NCBI GenBank assembly: GCA_964453645.1
Contig: CAYVRJ010000011.1
Coordinates: 1-64,000 of the forward strand
Reading direction: 5' to 3'
Origin: CAYVRJ01 sp964453645
GTDB taxonomy: Bacteria > Bacillota > Clostridia > Christensenellales > JAWKQI01
DNA length: 64,000 nt
A program made the position numbers and the translations under genes. Under the pieces are notes generated by a model, which was not told the origin of the DNA, did no database searches, and saw only the letters and a program-made list of their open reading frames with translations. Shown here piece by piece: positions 17,005 through 24,478 of this stretch. How positions within the stretch are numbered: position 1 is the stretch's first letter; each line of letters starts with the position of its first letter.

Positions 17005-17886
17005 TTACTGTTTGGTGGCAATCGTTTCGTCTGTTTTGTTTCTAACCTTCCACAGCAGGGTACCCGCAATCATGCCAAACACCAGCATGGAAGAAGCCAT
17101 TTCATATAAATGCTGGATCCTCACTGTGTCGGGGAACAGGATATTGGGGATCAATAGCACCACAGCAGTGGTGAGATAAACCAGCAGACACGAGAGAATA
17201 AACTCTCTCTTTTTATCAAACAAGAATAACAGCGGTACGGCAAACCCAGCGAAAAGAATACCTCTCATAAACTGGAACGGATATATAATGGGGTTTGTGT
17301 TTAAATTGTTTGCAAGCTGCCCCATAAATCCTAAATCGTTGACAGAGCCCGAATAGAATAACCGCAAATCAGCACTTTGCCAAGCTACGAAGTAACCGAA
17401 CAGGAAGTAGATCACTGCATATAAAAGTCCTGCCAAACCCAACATCAAACAAAGTTTTTTTACGTCAACCCGGGGTACAAATGGTTCACTGGGTTTTGTG
17501 CCGAAGAATTTTATTGCAAGGGGCACTACAACGAGTAGTGGAATGAGACCACTGAGCATAATCAGCCATCCGTCAAGCGCTGTCAATACTGGAAATGCGT
17601 CAAGGAAAAACAGTGTTTCAATTTGTGTCATAAACTGCCCGATACCGAACAGTGAAAGAATTGCAAACAATACGGTCTTTTTTGCACTTGCCTTTGACTT
17701 TGCTGCTATGTAAACAGCCGTAGAACAGAGCCAAGCATTTGACAAAAGCATAAATACGAGAGCGGCTGGGTCTGAATTTACATTTGCAGCCTTAAAGCTT
17801 TCCGAATAAGGCAGCAACGCACTGGATACTGTGAACAGCACTGTGTATATCATCAATAGTGCACTGAATTTTAATACTTTTTTCAT
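17005..17886 (-). CDS. Multi-pass membrane protein of unknown function
   Basis: This 293-aa integral membrane protein has about eight helices. I do not recognise its family. It overlaps the end of the MerR gene by four bases (ATGA), so the two are translationally coupled. A membrane protein coupled to a TipAS-type MerR regulator suggests a drug or stress response, but this is context only. Confidence 0.65.
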   Translation of the reverse strand: MKKVLKFSALLMIYTVLFTVSSALLPYSESFKAANVNSDPAALVFMLLSNAWLCSTAVYIAAKSKASAKKTVLFAILSLFGIGQFMTQIETLFFLDAFPVLTALDGWLIMLSGLIPLLVVVPLAIKFFGTKPSEPFVPRVDVKKLCLMLGLAGLLYAVIYFLFGYFVAWQSADLRLFYSGSVNDLGFMGQLANNLNTNPIIYPFQFMRGILFAGFAVPLLFLFDKKREFILSCLLVYLTTAVVLLIPNILFPDTVRIQHLYEMASSMLVFGMIAGTLLWKVRNKTDETIATKQ

Positions 17887-18686
17887 TTTACTTCCTCCGT
17901 TTCTGCATTGCTGTGCAGGGTTTGCATATAAATCTCCAACGCATTGGATATAAAGCTTTCAGCAATCTCCCAGTTTTGTTTCTGTTCAGGACTCCAATCG
18001 CTTTTGTTTTGCGAAATTTTTTCAAGCTCCGCCATCAGGCTCATATCCCCACCTGTAAATTCAAGCACCATATCCCACCAATCCTTTGCAAGATTTTGGG
18101 CCTGTTCGCTGTCTGGAGTGACACCTTTGTTTAGCAGTCTCACCGCTCTGCTGCACAATTCAACCCATTGATCGTATAATGCTCTGGCACTTTGCTCGTC
18201 AAAACGATTTTTAATATGCTCCATTGTCTTGCTTTCAAAATGCTTTACAACCCAATAATTTTCATTCCCAAGCTGCAAGAGTGTGATAATTTCAGCATAT
18301 TTGGCAAAGTCTACCTGCTGCATTCCGGCAACTTCGGCTTGAAGTGCTTGGATTGAAGTGAGCACACCTTGCAGCTCATTGATTCTATCTGCAATCTGGC
18401 TGGCTTGACCCTCCAACAACTTTTCCACTTGGGACGGGGTTTCAAGGGCTACAAGCCGAGTCTTAATGTCGTTGAGGGAAAAACCCAAATATTTTAAAGA
18501 TAAGATTTGATGGAGCTTGACAACATCTTTGTCTGTGTACAGCCTGCGGCCGCCATCACTCTCGGCAGACGGGGATAATAATCCCTCTTTGTCATAGTAC
18601 TGTAACGTACGCACGGTGGTATTTAGTTTCTTTGCGAGATCCCCCACTGTCATATAACCTTCGGGGATTGCCCTGTAATTTTCCAT
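17883..18686 (-). CDS. MerR-family transcriptional regulator with TipAS-like C-terminus
   Basis: This 267-aa regulator has an N-terminal MerR winged helix (about residues 11-80: MTVGDLAKKL, TVRTLQYYDKEGLL, RRLYTDKDVV), a coiled-coil linker, and a C-terminal helical domain like TipAS (about 140-250), which binds small-molecule ligands. AAGGAGG precedes the start. Its own promoter has a 19-bp spacer with a dyad, so autoregulation is likely. The same core occurs in the promoter of the carbonic anhydrase gene. Confidence 0.88.
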   Translation of the reverse strand: MENYRAIPEGYMTVGDLAKKLNTTVRTLQYYDKEGLLSPSAESDGGRRLYTDKDVVKLHQILSLKYLGFSLNDIKTRLVALETPSQVEKLLEGQASQIADRINELQGVLTSIQALQAEVAGMQQVDFAKYAEIITLLQLGNENYWVVKHFESKTMEHIKNRFDEQSARALYDQWVELCSRAVRLLNKGVTPDSEQAQNLAKDWWDMVLEFTGGDMSLMAELEKISQNKSDWSPEQKQNWEIAESFISNALEIYMQTLHSNAETEEVK

Positions 18687-18708
18687 GTGTTTTTACCTCC
18701 TTGCTATT

Positions 18709-18739
18709 ATCATAACTCATTACGTTACGTCACAAGCAA
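18709..18739 (-). promoter_or_regulatory. MerR-type autoregulated promoter
   Basis: Read on the minus strand, TTGCTT (plus 734-739 of 18 kb) and TATGAT (plus 709-714) are 19 bases apart. The spacer contains the dyad TGACGT-A-ACGTAA (plus 720-732). The 13-mer TCATTACGTTACG at 18717-18729 recurs exactly at 15496-15508. Confidence 0.75.
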
Positions 18740-18764
18740 GACTTTTTTAAAATAATTTAAATAT

Positions 18765-20234
18765 TTATTGAAACTCAACGTTAAACTGTTTGCAAACCAA
18801 TTGTGCTGCTCTGCGACCAGAAGTAACTGCCACCGGCAAACCACCTGGTGACTGGGTGCGAAACCCAGCAAAATATACCCCGCCAATCTTCTCGCAAGTC
18901 ACTGGGTTGTTTCTCATTGCAGTGCCCTTGGTCATCACCGACATCCAAGAACCCTTGTAGCTGCCTGTGTAGCGCTCATAAGTGAGTGGTGTGGCAATGT
19001 CAATCACCTCAATGTTTCCCTCCAGTTGGGGAAATTGTTCTGTGAGCGCACGGGTAACCTGCTCTGCCAGTGCCTTCTTTTCATCGGCATACCTGCCATC
19101 GGCTTTGGCCTGTGCCCACCAGTCGTAGGTGTCGCCAACAAAGCATACTGTCAGTGCTGTGCCGCCATGGGGTGCATACTCCGGGTGAGCGGCATAGTTC
19201 ATTAAGCCAATGAGATGAAGCTCCTGTCCGGCGTGGATCACCGGCGCAGAGGGTTTAAAATAAAATTGATGGGGTATGTCTGACATATCGGCAGAAACAC
19301 CAATTCCAACCAGCGTGCTCAGTTGAGGGGTTGTGTTTTCTTGAATTTCCTTTATCCACCCATCGTCGGGCGGATTGTCAAACAGCTTGGTGGCTGTCAT
19401 CACATCTTGTGTGATGATAACGGCATCGGCAGCAATTAACTTGCCGTTTACGATGATACCGTTTGTTTTTCCGTGATCCACCGAAACTTTATCAACTTTA
19501 GTAGATAAGAACAGCTTACCTCCCAGTTTTGTAAATTTGTCTGTCATTCGGCTTGCAAGCCCCAATGCTCCGCCTTCGGGAAAGTGACCGTTGTCTGCAA
19601 ATGTGGCCATCACAGCGATTAAACCCATTGCGTTGTATTCACTGGGAATGATTGTTGTGAGCAGTTCCCGCAAACCTTCGTGGGAAAACAAAGCTGCATA
19701 TCCGGCAGCGGACATTGCGGATAAGCGTTTCATCTTCGTGAAGGCAGGAAGCATCTTTGCCATTTGACCTAAACCAAACTTGCTCTTTTGAGCAACCTTT
19801 ACACCTTTTTCATCCATTATGGGCATGGACAAGCCCATGAGTGTTTTGATGTCTTTATACAGCAACTCAATCACTTGCTCGTCCTGAGGCGACACCGCAA
19901 GGAAATGTGCCTTCAATTTCTCAACGTCTCTAAATAAGTTAAGCTGTTGTCCTTGATACTCCAGCACACAATACGGGTCGTGGCGATACGTCTTGACATT
20001 GTCGTTGAGTATATTGGTTTCAGTCCAAAGCCGATAGGAAGGGGAATTGGGGGATGAGCCGGTCAGCCAATGTACCGCCCCCTCAAAGGTGTATCCCTTT
20101 CGCGACCAGCTCGTGCAGACACCGCCCGTCATAAAATGTTGTTCATAAATTTCTACATCAAATCCGCTTTGCAAAGCATAAATCCCTGCGGAAAGCCCCG
20201 AAACCCCAGCTCCAATAATAATTACTTTTTTCAT
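18765..20234 (-). CDS. FAD-dependent oxidoreductase, phytoene desaturase/RetSat-like
   Basis: This 489-aa flavoprotein of the CrtI/carotenoid-isomerase/retinol-saturase superfamily has the FAD-binding GAGVSGLSAG near the N-terminus, the EGAVHWLTGSSP segment typical of RetSat-like members, and a C-terminal FAD motif (GGVYFAGFRTQSPGGLP). No carotenoid synthesis genes (crtB, crtE) are nearby, so it may act on an isoprenoid or lipid. It follows the TetR gene by ten bases and is probably its main target. Confidence 0.85.
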   Translation of the reverse strand: MKKVIIIGAGVSGLSAGIYALQSGFDVEIYEQHFMTGGVCTSWSRKGYTFEGAVHWLTGSSPNSPSYRLWTETNILNDNVKTYRHDPYCVLEYQGQQLNLFRDVEKLKAHFLAVSPQDEQVIELLYKDIKTLMGLSMPIMDEKGVKVAQKSKFGLGQMAKMLPAFTKMKRLSAMSAAGYAALFSHEGLRELLTTIIPSEYNAMGLIAVMATFADNGHFPEGGALGLASRMTDKFTKLGGKLFLSTKVDKVSVDHGKTNGIIVNGKLIAADAVIITQDVMTATKLFDNPPDDGWIKEIQENTTPQLSTLVGIGVSADMSDIPHQFYFKPSAPVIHAGQELHLIGLMNYAAHPEYAPHGGTALTVCFVGDTYDWWAQAKADGRYADEKKALAEQVTRALTEQFPQLEGNIEVIDIATPLTYERYTGSYKGSWMSVMTKGTAMRNNPVTCEKIGGVYFAGFRTQSPGGLPVAVTSGRRAAQLVCKQFNVEFQ

Positions 20235-20244
20235 AGGAACACCC

Positions 20245-20841
20245 TCATTTCAATAAAATTTTCGATAATATTTTTGGTTCATATGGTATCGGCATACCTG
20301 TTAGGCAATAGCAGCACAGCCCTTGCACTGCCGCCCAGTACACAATGGCAAGGGAAAAAGAATTTCCATCTTTAACGCTGCCCTCACGCTGCCCTTGTTC
20401 AATAATCTGAGACAGATAGAGTATGGGTTTATTTGCATTGGTGCTGAGGGTTTTTACGATTTCCTGCTGGGGATTACTCATTCCAACCTGAATCATAAAT
20501 AAGAACAACTGGGTGCCCTGGTGTTCGGGTTCTTGCAGCATACCCATCATCATTTGAGATATTTGCTCTACCTTTTCAATTGCCGATGATTCTGCATTAA
20601 AAATACTTCCAATCGCTAGGGACGAACCATTTAGAGCCTTTTCCACCAGTGCTGCAATCAGTGCATCTTTTGAAACAAAGTGCTGATACAACAAACCTTG
20701 GCTTATCCCCGCGTGTTTAGCGATTTGCGTTATGGTTACAGACAGCCCGTATCTTGAAAACAAGAAGATCGAGCTTCGTTCTATTTTTTCCTTTGTTGTT
20801 TCCCGCATTTGAGAAAATTGCTGGTTTGTTCGTGGGGACAT
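20245..20841 (-). CDS. TetR/AcrR-family repressor
   Basis: This 198-aa TetR regulator has the helix-turn-helix in about residues 27-60 (ITQIAKHAGISQGLLYQHF) and a helical ligand domain. AAGGAGAAGG lies before the start. It is the first gene of a two-gene operon with the CrtI-like oxidoreductase. A near-perfect 20-bp palindrome between its promoter and start is the likely operator. Confidence 0.92.
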   Translation of the reverse strand: MSPRTNQQFSQMRETTKEKIERSSIFLFSRYGLSVTITQIAKHAGISQGLLYQHFVSKDALIAALVEKALNGSSLAIGSIFNAESSAIEKVEQISQMMMGMLQEPEHQGTQLFLFMIQVGMSNPQQEIVKTLSTNANKPILYLSQIIEQGQREGSVKDGNSFSLAIVYWAAVQGLCCYCLTGMPIPYEPKILSKILLK

Positions 20842-20853
20842 GTTGCCTTCTCC

Positions 20854-20901
20854 TTGAATGAACGTTTATTCAATTATAATTTAAGATTTATTTAATGTCA
20901 A
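20854..20901 (-). promoter_or_regulatory. Consensus promoter with TetR operator palindrome
   Basis: Read on the minus strand, TTGACA (plus 896-901 of 20 kb) and TATAAT (plus 873-878) are exactly 17 bases apart. The palindrome TTGAATGAACGTTTATTCAA at 20854-20873 (18 of 20 positions symmetric) covers the start point, the normal place for a TetR operator. Confidence 0.85.
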
Positions 20902-20982
20902 GCACTTCACAGAATTTACATATTTATAAAAAATATAACAGGAAATAATTTGAGGACATCGTTACAGTTATGTGACAGTGTC

Positions 20983-21221
20983 TTATGAGCTGGTTACTTT
21001 TCTCCCGAGTTTAAAAAGCAATGGCAAGAGTGCAATTAAAATAAAACCTATGCCAAGGTTGTCACTACGATAACGGCAAAAGCAAACTCCTTTTTAGAAA
21101 CTGTTCTCTTAAACCTTCCTGCAGTAGCAAACCGACCTGGCAACCATATAGCTTCTTCAACGTTATGAATGGATATTGCGATTACAAACAACAGAAGAAT
21201 GCCTGTGTCCAATATAACCAA
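20983..21221 (-). pseudogene. HXXEE-domain membrane protein, shortened and frameshifted
   Basis: On the minus strand a frame from a TTG at 21221 to a stop at 21048 encodes about 57 residues including the HXXEE signature (SIHNVEEAIWLPGRF). A second frame then continues with a plausible last helix (GFILIALLPLLFKLGRK) and stops at 20983. HXXEE proteins are normally about 150 aa with several helices, so this copy has lost its middle and is out of frame. It follows the 54-aa gene by ten bases. Confidence 0.6.
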
Positions 21222-21230
21222 CCTCTCTTC

Positions 21231-21395
21231 TTAAAAAGCCCACTGCTTTGATGTCACCAGCCTTTCGATAACTGCACATACCCTATCAGGGTCAAAGGCA
21301 CGATCAAGGACATTTGGCACTAAGAGTAGTTTAAGCCTCTTTTCACGACGTACATCCTGCCTTAAAAATTGCGTATCATTCATTTTGTCCGTCAT
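21231..21395 (-). CDS. Small protein of 54 aa coupled to the MarR gene
   Basis: The frame starts at ATG 21395, which overlaps the MarR stop codon (ATGA), and codes for 54 residues rich in Arg, Lys and Leu, ending at 21231. The overlap argues for translational coupling and a real gene. It resembles no family I know. It could be a truncated gene end like its neighbour at 20983-21221. Confidence 0.5.
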   Translation of the reverse strand: MTDKMNDTQFLRQDVRREKRLKLLLVPNVLDRAFDPDRVCAVIERLVTSKQWAF

Positions 21396-21850
21396 ACGGT
21401 TTTGTCCATATTATTTTCCTTAAGTCTTCCCAATAAGTTATGCAGGGAAACTAAATCATCATCATTGTTAAAAAAGAATCGTTTGTCCACGGATTCAACC
21501 GCCGATATTGCTTTTTTCAACAATAATGAGCCTGCTTTTGTGTTGATGATTTGATTTGCTCTCGTATCTTTAATCTGTGGAATCCTTTGGACGAATCCTT
21601 TTTTCTCCAGCAAGCGCAGGGTTGAAGATATCGTCATCGCATCAATCATAGAAAAGTCAGAAATTTTTTTCTGTGTGATTTTATCATCCGTTTCCTGCAA
21701 TTCTTCAATGACAGCCAAAATAACATATTGGGTATGCGTTAAATCATATTGGCGAAGTGCTTCTTTCACAGCTCTTTGCCAAAGGGTGGACACTTGCCAA
21801 AAGAGCAAGCCGATGCTCTCCTCGTGGGCGTTATACGCTGAATATTGCAT
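21392..21850 (-). CDS. MarR-family transcriptional regulator
   Basis: This 152-aa MarR regulator has a winged helix at about residues 55-105 (KISDFSMIDAMTISSTLRLLEKKGFVQR). It starts one base after the SRPBCC gene stop. The promoter of the operon contains a perfect 12-bp palindrome downstream of the -10, a likely MarR site, so the operon probably responds to a small-molecule ligand and regulates itself. Confidence 0.9.
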   Translation of the reverse strand: MQYSAYNAHEESIGLLFWQVSTLWQRAVKEALRQYDLTHTQYVILAVIEELQETDDKITQKKISDFSMIDAMTISSTLRLLEKKGFVQRIPQIKDTRANQIINTKAGSLLLKKAISAVESVDKRFFFNNDDDLVSLHNLLGRLKENNMDKTV

Positions 21851-21851
21851 A

Positions 21852-22250
21852 CTACTTTTGCGCCATAGAAAGCAAAACTTCCATACTTTTAGGAATATGT
21901 GCGGTTATACCTTTACCCATACCCTCCATTTGCTTTTCTTCACCGCCTTCGATCGTCACAGTGTGAACAATTGCATTATCGTTAATAAAATGCTCAAAAG
22001 TAACCCTAACTGGCCCAAGGTTTGATACTGTTCCAAATGAAGAAGCGGATTCAACATTTTCCAACACAAACGGCAATGACTGGCCATTCTTCATGTGAAT
22101 AATACCCGAGCTTCCATTTGCAAATTCTCCGTTTATGTCAACACCTTCAACTTCGCTGTCCCATTCCTTCCAGAGTGAAACATCTGAATAGTAGTTCCAC
22201 ACCCTTTGTTTGTCAAAATCTCCTGTTACTGTATGTTTGTAATGAAACAT
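21852..22250 (-). CDS. SRPBCC-family protein (polyketide cyclase/dehydrase-like)
   Basis: This 132-aa protein has the helix-grip SRPBCC pattern: an N-terminal strand, then VWNYYSDVSLWKEWDSEVEGV, and a long C-terminal helix. The family binds hydrophobic ligands. GGAGG lies upstream of the start. It is the first gene of the MarR operon. A ligand-binding protein beside a MarR regulator suggests handling of an aromatic or lipid compound. Confidence 0.75.
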   Translation of the reverse strand: MFHYKHTVTGDFDKQRVWNYYSDVSLWKEWDSEVEGVDINGEFANGSSGIIHMKNGQSLPFVLENVESASSFGTVSNLGPVRVTFEHFINDNAIVHTVTIEGGEEKQMEGMGKGITAHIPKSMEVLLSMAQK

Positions 22251-22283
22251 TGTTATTCCTCCATATACTATGTTTGCTTATAA

Positions 22284-22323
22284 TAAGTATACTTAGTATA
22301 TTCCTTGGGTGATCTTTTGTCAA
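22284..22323 (-). promoter_or_regulatory. Promoter and palindromic operator of the SRPBCC-MarR operon
   Basis: Read on the minus strand, TTGACA (plus 318-323 of 22 kb) and TATACT (plus 295-300) are 17 bases apart. The perfect palindrome TAAGTATACTTA at 22284-22295 touches the -10 and extends over the start point. Confidence 0.75.
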
Positions 22324-22500
22324 CTGGGATATGTTGGATTAATTTGTTAAAAAATTCATCTGAGAGTAATCCCGTTGTGTCTTTTTATGGAATGAGTTAC
22401 CAGTAGACGAGCAGTGGATTCATCAACGCTGATGTTTTTTAAGCGGTATTATGCAGCACATATTATCTTAGCAAAATAAAACCGTTTTCTTTTGATGCGT

Positions 22501-22926
22501 TTATAATAATGACTTAAAAACCTTCTCAAACTGAATATCTTGTTCAGTCGTGCGTTTGGAGCTGCCCTTTAAGCGCCCACCGCTCATCCGGATTTTCTTG
22601 GCCATATGCCGCTGCATCAGCAGGCCGTCGATGTTGTCGTTGTCATAGACTAACCCATTTTGGCTAATGGGCACTGCCCCCCGGGCAAGGCACATGGCGG
22701 CCAGACCATAATCCTGAGTAACTACAATATCGCCCTTTTGCACCATGTTTACGAGGGCAAAGTCAACGCTATCCGCACCTTTAGAAAAGGTGCACGTCTG
22801 TACACCCTCTATTTCAAACACATGAGAGGTATCACAAAGGATGACACACGGTATGCCCTTTTGTTTTGCGATTCCAACGGCAATGTCCACCACAGGGCAG
22901 CCATCGGCATCAATCAAAATCTGCAT
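22501..22926 (-). CDS. yaiI: YaiI/YqxD family protein (UPF0178)
   Basis: This 141-aa protein of the YaiI/YqxD family (DUF188) begins with the typical MQILIDADGCPV and has the VVTQDYGLAA and SGGRLKGSSKRT segments. The fold is PIN/NYN-like, and nuclease activity has been suspected for the family but is not established. It starts one base after the ywbE-like gene. Confidence 0.9.
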   Translation of the reverse strand: MQILIDADGCPVVDIAVGIAKQKGIPCVILCDTSHVFEIEGVQTCTFSKGADSVDFALVNMVQKGDIVVTQDYGLAAMCLARGAVPISQNGLVYDNDNIDGLLMQRHMAKKIRMSGGRLKGSSKRTTEQDIQFEKVFKSLL

Positions 22927-22927
22927 A

Positions 22928-23119
22928 CTAGAATATCTCCTTCACCCTGCCAACCTGTCCATCTTCCAGCATCACTTTAATGCCATGGGGGTGGTTGGGG
23001 CTTTTTGTGAGAATCTTTGCAACAGTTCCCCTGGTTAATTTACCCGTGGATTGATCGTTTTTTAACACGATATTCACTTCACTGCCAATTTTAATGTCAC
23101 TTCTGTTTTGTCCGTTCAT
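22928..23119 (-). CDS. ywbE: YwbE family protein
   Basis: This 63-aa protein matches the YwbE family (DUF2196): IKIGSEVNIVLKNDQSTGKL, then TRGTVAKILTKSPNHPHGIKV. The family has an SH3/KOW-like look and unknown function. Its ATG overlaps the stop of the decayed methyltransferase frame, and it is followed at once by the YaiI gene. Confidence 0.9.
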   Translation of the reverse strand: MNGQNRSDIKIGSEVNIVLKNDQSTGKLTRGTVAKILTKSPNHPHGIKVMLEDGQVGRVKEIF

Positions 23120-23436
23120 TCATTCTCCAGCTCTTGTTCGTTCTTTTTTCCAATTACAATCTGCATATTGTCCTTTAAAACACTCTCAACGCCACTAAAG
23201 CCGTTCCGAGCTAACATGGCATTTAACTCTTTTGGCCGATATATCTTCACATCACCTGATTTTAGCAACGGCCATACCAAATTAAAAAGGGCGCAAAGGG
23301 GTTGCTTCATGTTTAACTCTGCAATGTATAAGGCACCGCCACGTTTTAAAACTCTTTTCACTTCTTTTAAAAATAATTCGGGCGACTCAAAGTGATGAAA
23401 GGCTGCACAATATCCAATGTAGACGTTATTTATATA
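23116..23436 (-). pseudogene. C-terminal remnant of a class I SAM methyltransferase
   Basis: About 105 codons encode the C-terminal half of a methyltransferase: AAFHHFESPELFLKEVKRV (normally HHF..P...L.E..RVLKPGG), a GGALYIAEL strand and a membrane-proximal helix. The N-terminal half with the SAM-binding glycine motif is missing and no start codon follows the upstream gene's stop. The frame happens to stay open back to 23685, but there it reads as Cys/Arg/His-rich nonsense antiphase to the gene at 23430-23585. Confidence 0.7.
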
Positions 23437-23585
23437 CTCTTTCGTTTGCGCCGCAAATAAACGACAGTTGCAACGATTGCAGCAACGACGAAAACACCCA
23501 AACCGATATAGACAATCGGGTCGATGTGCACTGTTACAAATACGGCAGTGGGCCCGTCCGCACCACCTATGATGACTGTATCCAC
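23430..23585 (-). CDS. Small membrane protein with the IGGADGPT motif
   Basis: This 51-aa protein starts at a GTG (23585) with GGAGG nine bases upstream. It contains IGGADGPTAVFV, the signature of the beta subunit of sodium-translocating decarboxylases (OadB/GcdB), followed by one membrane helix and a basic tail (YLRRKRKSI). Full beta subunits are about 370-400 aa, so this is not a decarboxylase subunit. Small free-standing proteins with this motif are known in Clostridia, with unknown function. It has interrupted or replaced the front of the methyltransferase gene. Confidence 0.7.
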   Translation of the reverse strand: MDTVIIGGADGPTAVFVTVHIDPIVYIGLGVFVVAAIVATVVYLRRKRKSI

Positions 23586-23827
23586 TTTTGTATTCCTCCT
23601 GATAAAAATATACCACACCCAGCCATATAGAACAATACAATCGTAGAAAACATTCATGGTCAATTTTATCCATCTTTATCCTCACCTGACGCCACTTCCA
23701 TGGAAATATGGGTCATTCCCGTTTCAATGGATGCGTAAGGGATAATCGATATCACCTGAGCAGGATTTGTCAATGAAAAAATGGAAAAATACTTTTCTTT
23801 TGTCGTATTTTGTGATACCATACATAT

Positions 23828-24478
23828 ATGAGTAAAACAAAAGCAGAACTTACCCCCATTCCCAGCGAGGGAATCAAACTCGTGGGGTTTTTGTTGACGA
23901 ATCACTTTCGAAAGCTGATGTATGTGAATTTAATATACATTGGCTTTTGTCTGCCCATTATCACCATCCCCCCGGCGAGCGCTGCGCTCACCAGAGTGAT
24001 GGTGAAACTGGTGCGGGACGGAAATGTTTTTATGTGGGACGAATTCATTCAAGAATTTAAGACAGATTTTTTTAAAAGCATTTGGATGGTGCTGCTCGTC
24101 TGCTCCCTCTTGGGTTTTTCCATGACCATCACCTTTTTGCTCACAGGCTCCTTCATAACGTCCACCGGCACCGAAGGGTTTGCATGGATCAACATCATAG
24201 CCCTTGTTTTCATATATCTGGTTTTATGTTATGCCATGGCCGCACTGTCCATTGTGCAGCTTCGCACATCGGAAATTATTCGAAGTGCGTTTATCCTAAC
24301 CGTTATCGAGCCAAAGTGCACCCTAAAGCTGCTCCTCCTGCCCGGGCTGCTAAGAGTGCTGCTTCTGCTCCTGTTTCCCATTAGTTTGGTGCTCATGCCC
24401 TTTGGTTTGTTTTCCATTATCAGCTTATGGGAAAATACACTGGTCTACCCAAAGATTCAAAAACACATGATCAAGTGA
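23828..24478 (+). CDS. YesL-like membrane protein (DUF624)
   Basis: This 216-aa protein has about five membrane helices, with the family's opening (LLTNHFRKLMYVNLIYIGFC) and the following PP.SAALTRVM segment. DUF624/YesL proteins usually accompany CUT1 sugar ABC transporters, and one of these lies close by on the other strand (25638-28775). No good ribosome binding site precedes ATG 23828. It overlaps the end of the PLP enzyme gene tail to tail by eight bases. Confidence 0.8.
   Translation: MSKTKAELTPIPSEGIKLVGFLLTNHFRKLMYVNLIYIGFCLPIITIPPASAALTRVMVKLVRDGNVFMWDEFIQEFKTDFFKSIWMVLLVCSLLGFSMTITFLLTGSFITSTGTEGFAWINIIALVFIYLVLCYAMAALSIVQLRTSEIIRSAFILTVIEPKCTLKLLLLPGLLRVLLLLLFPISLVLMPFGLFSIISLWENTLVYPKIQKHMIK

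Noticed and set aside
23437..23685. Apparent N-terminal part of the methyltransferase frame (189 codons open to 23685)
   Set aside because: This part is antiphase to the IGGADGPT gene and reads as Cys/Arg/His-rich sequence without any methyltransferase motif, so only the C-terminal part is real.
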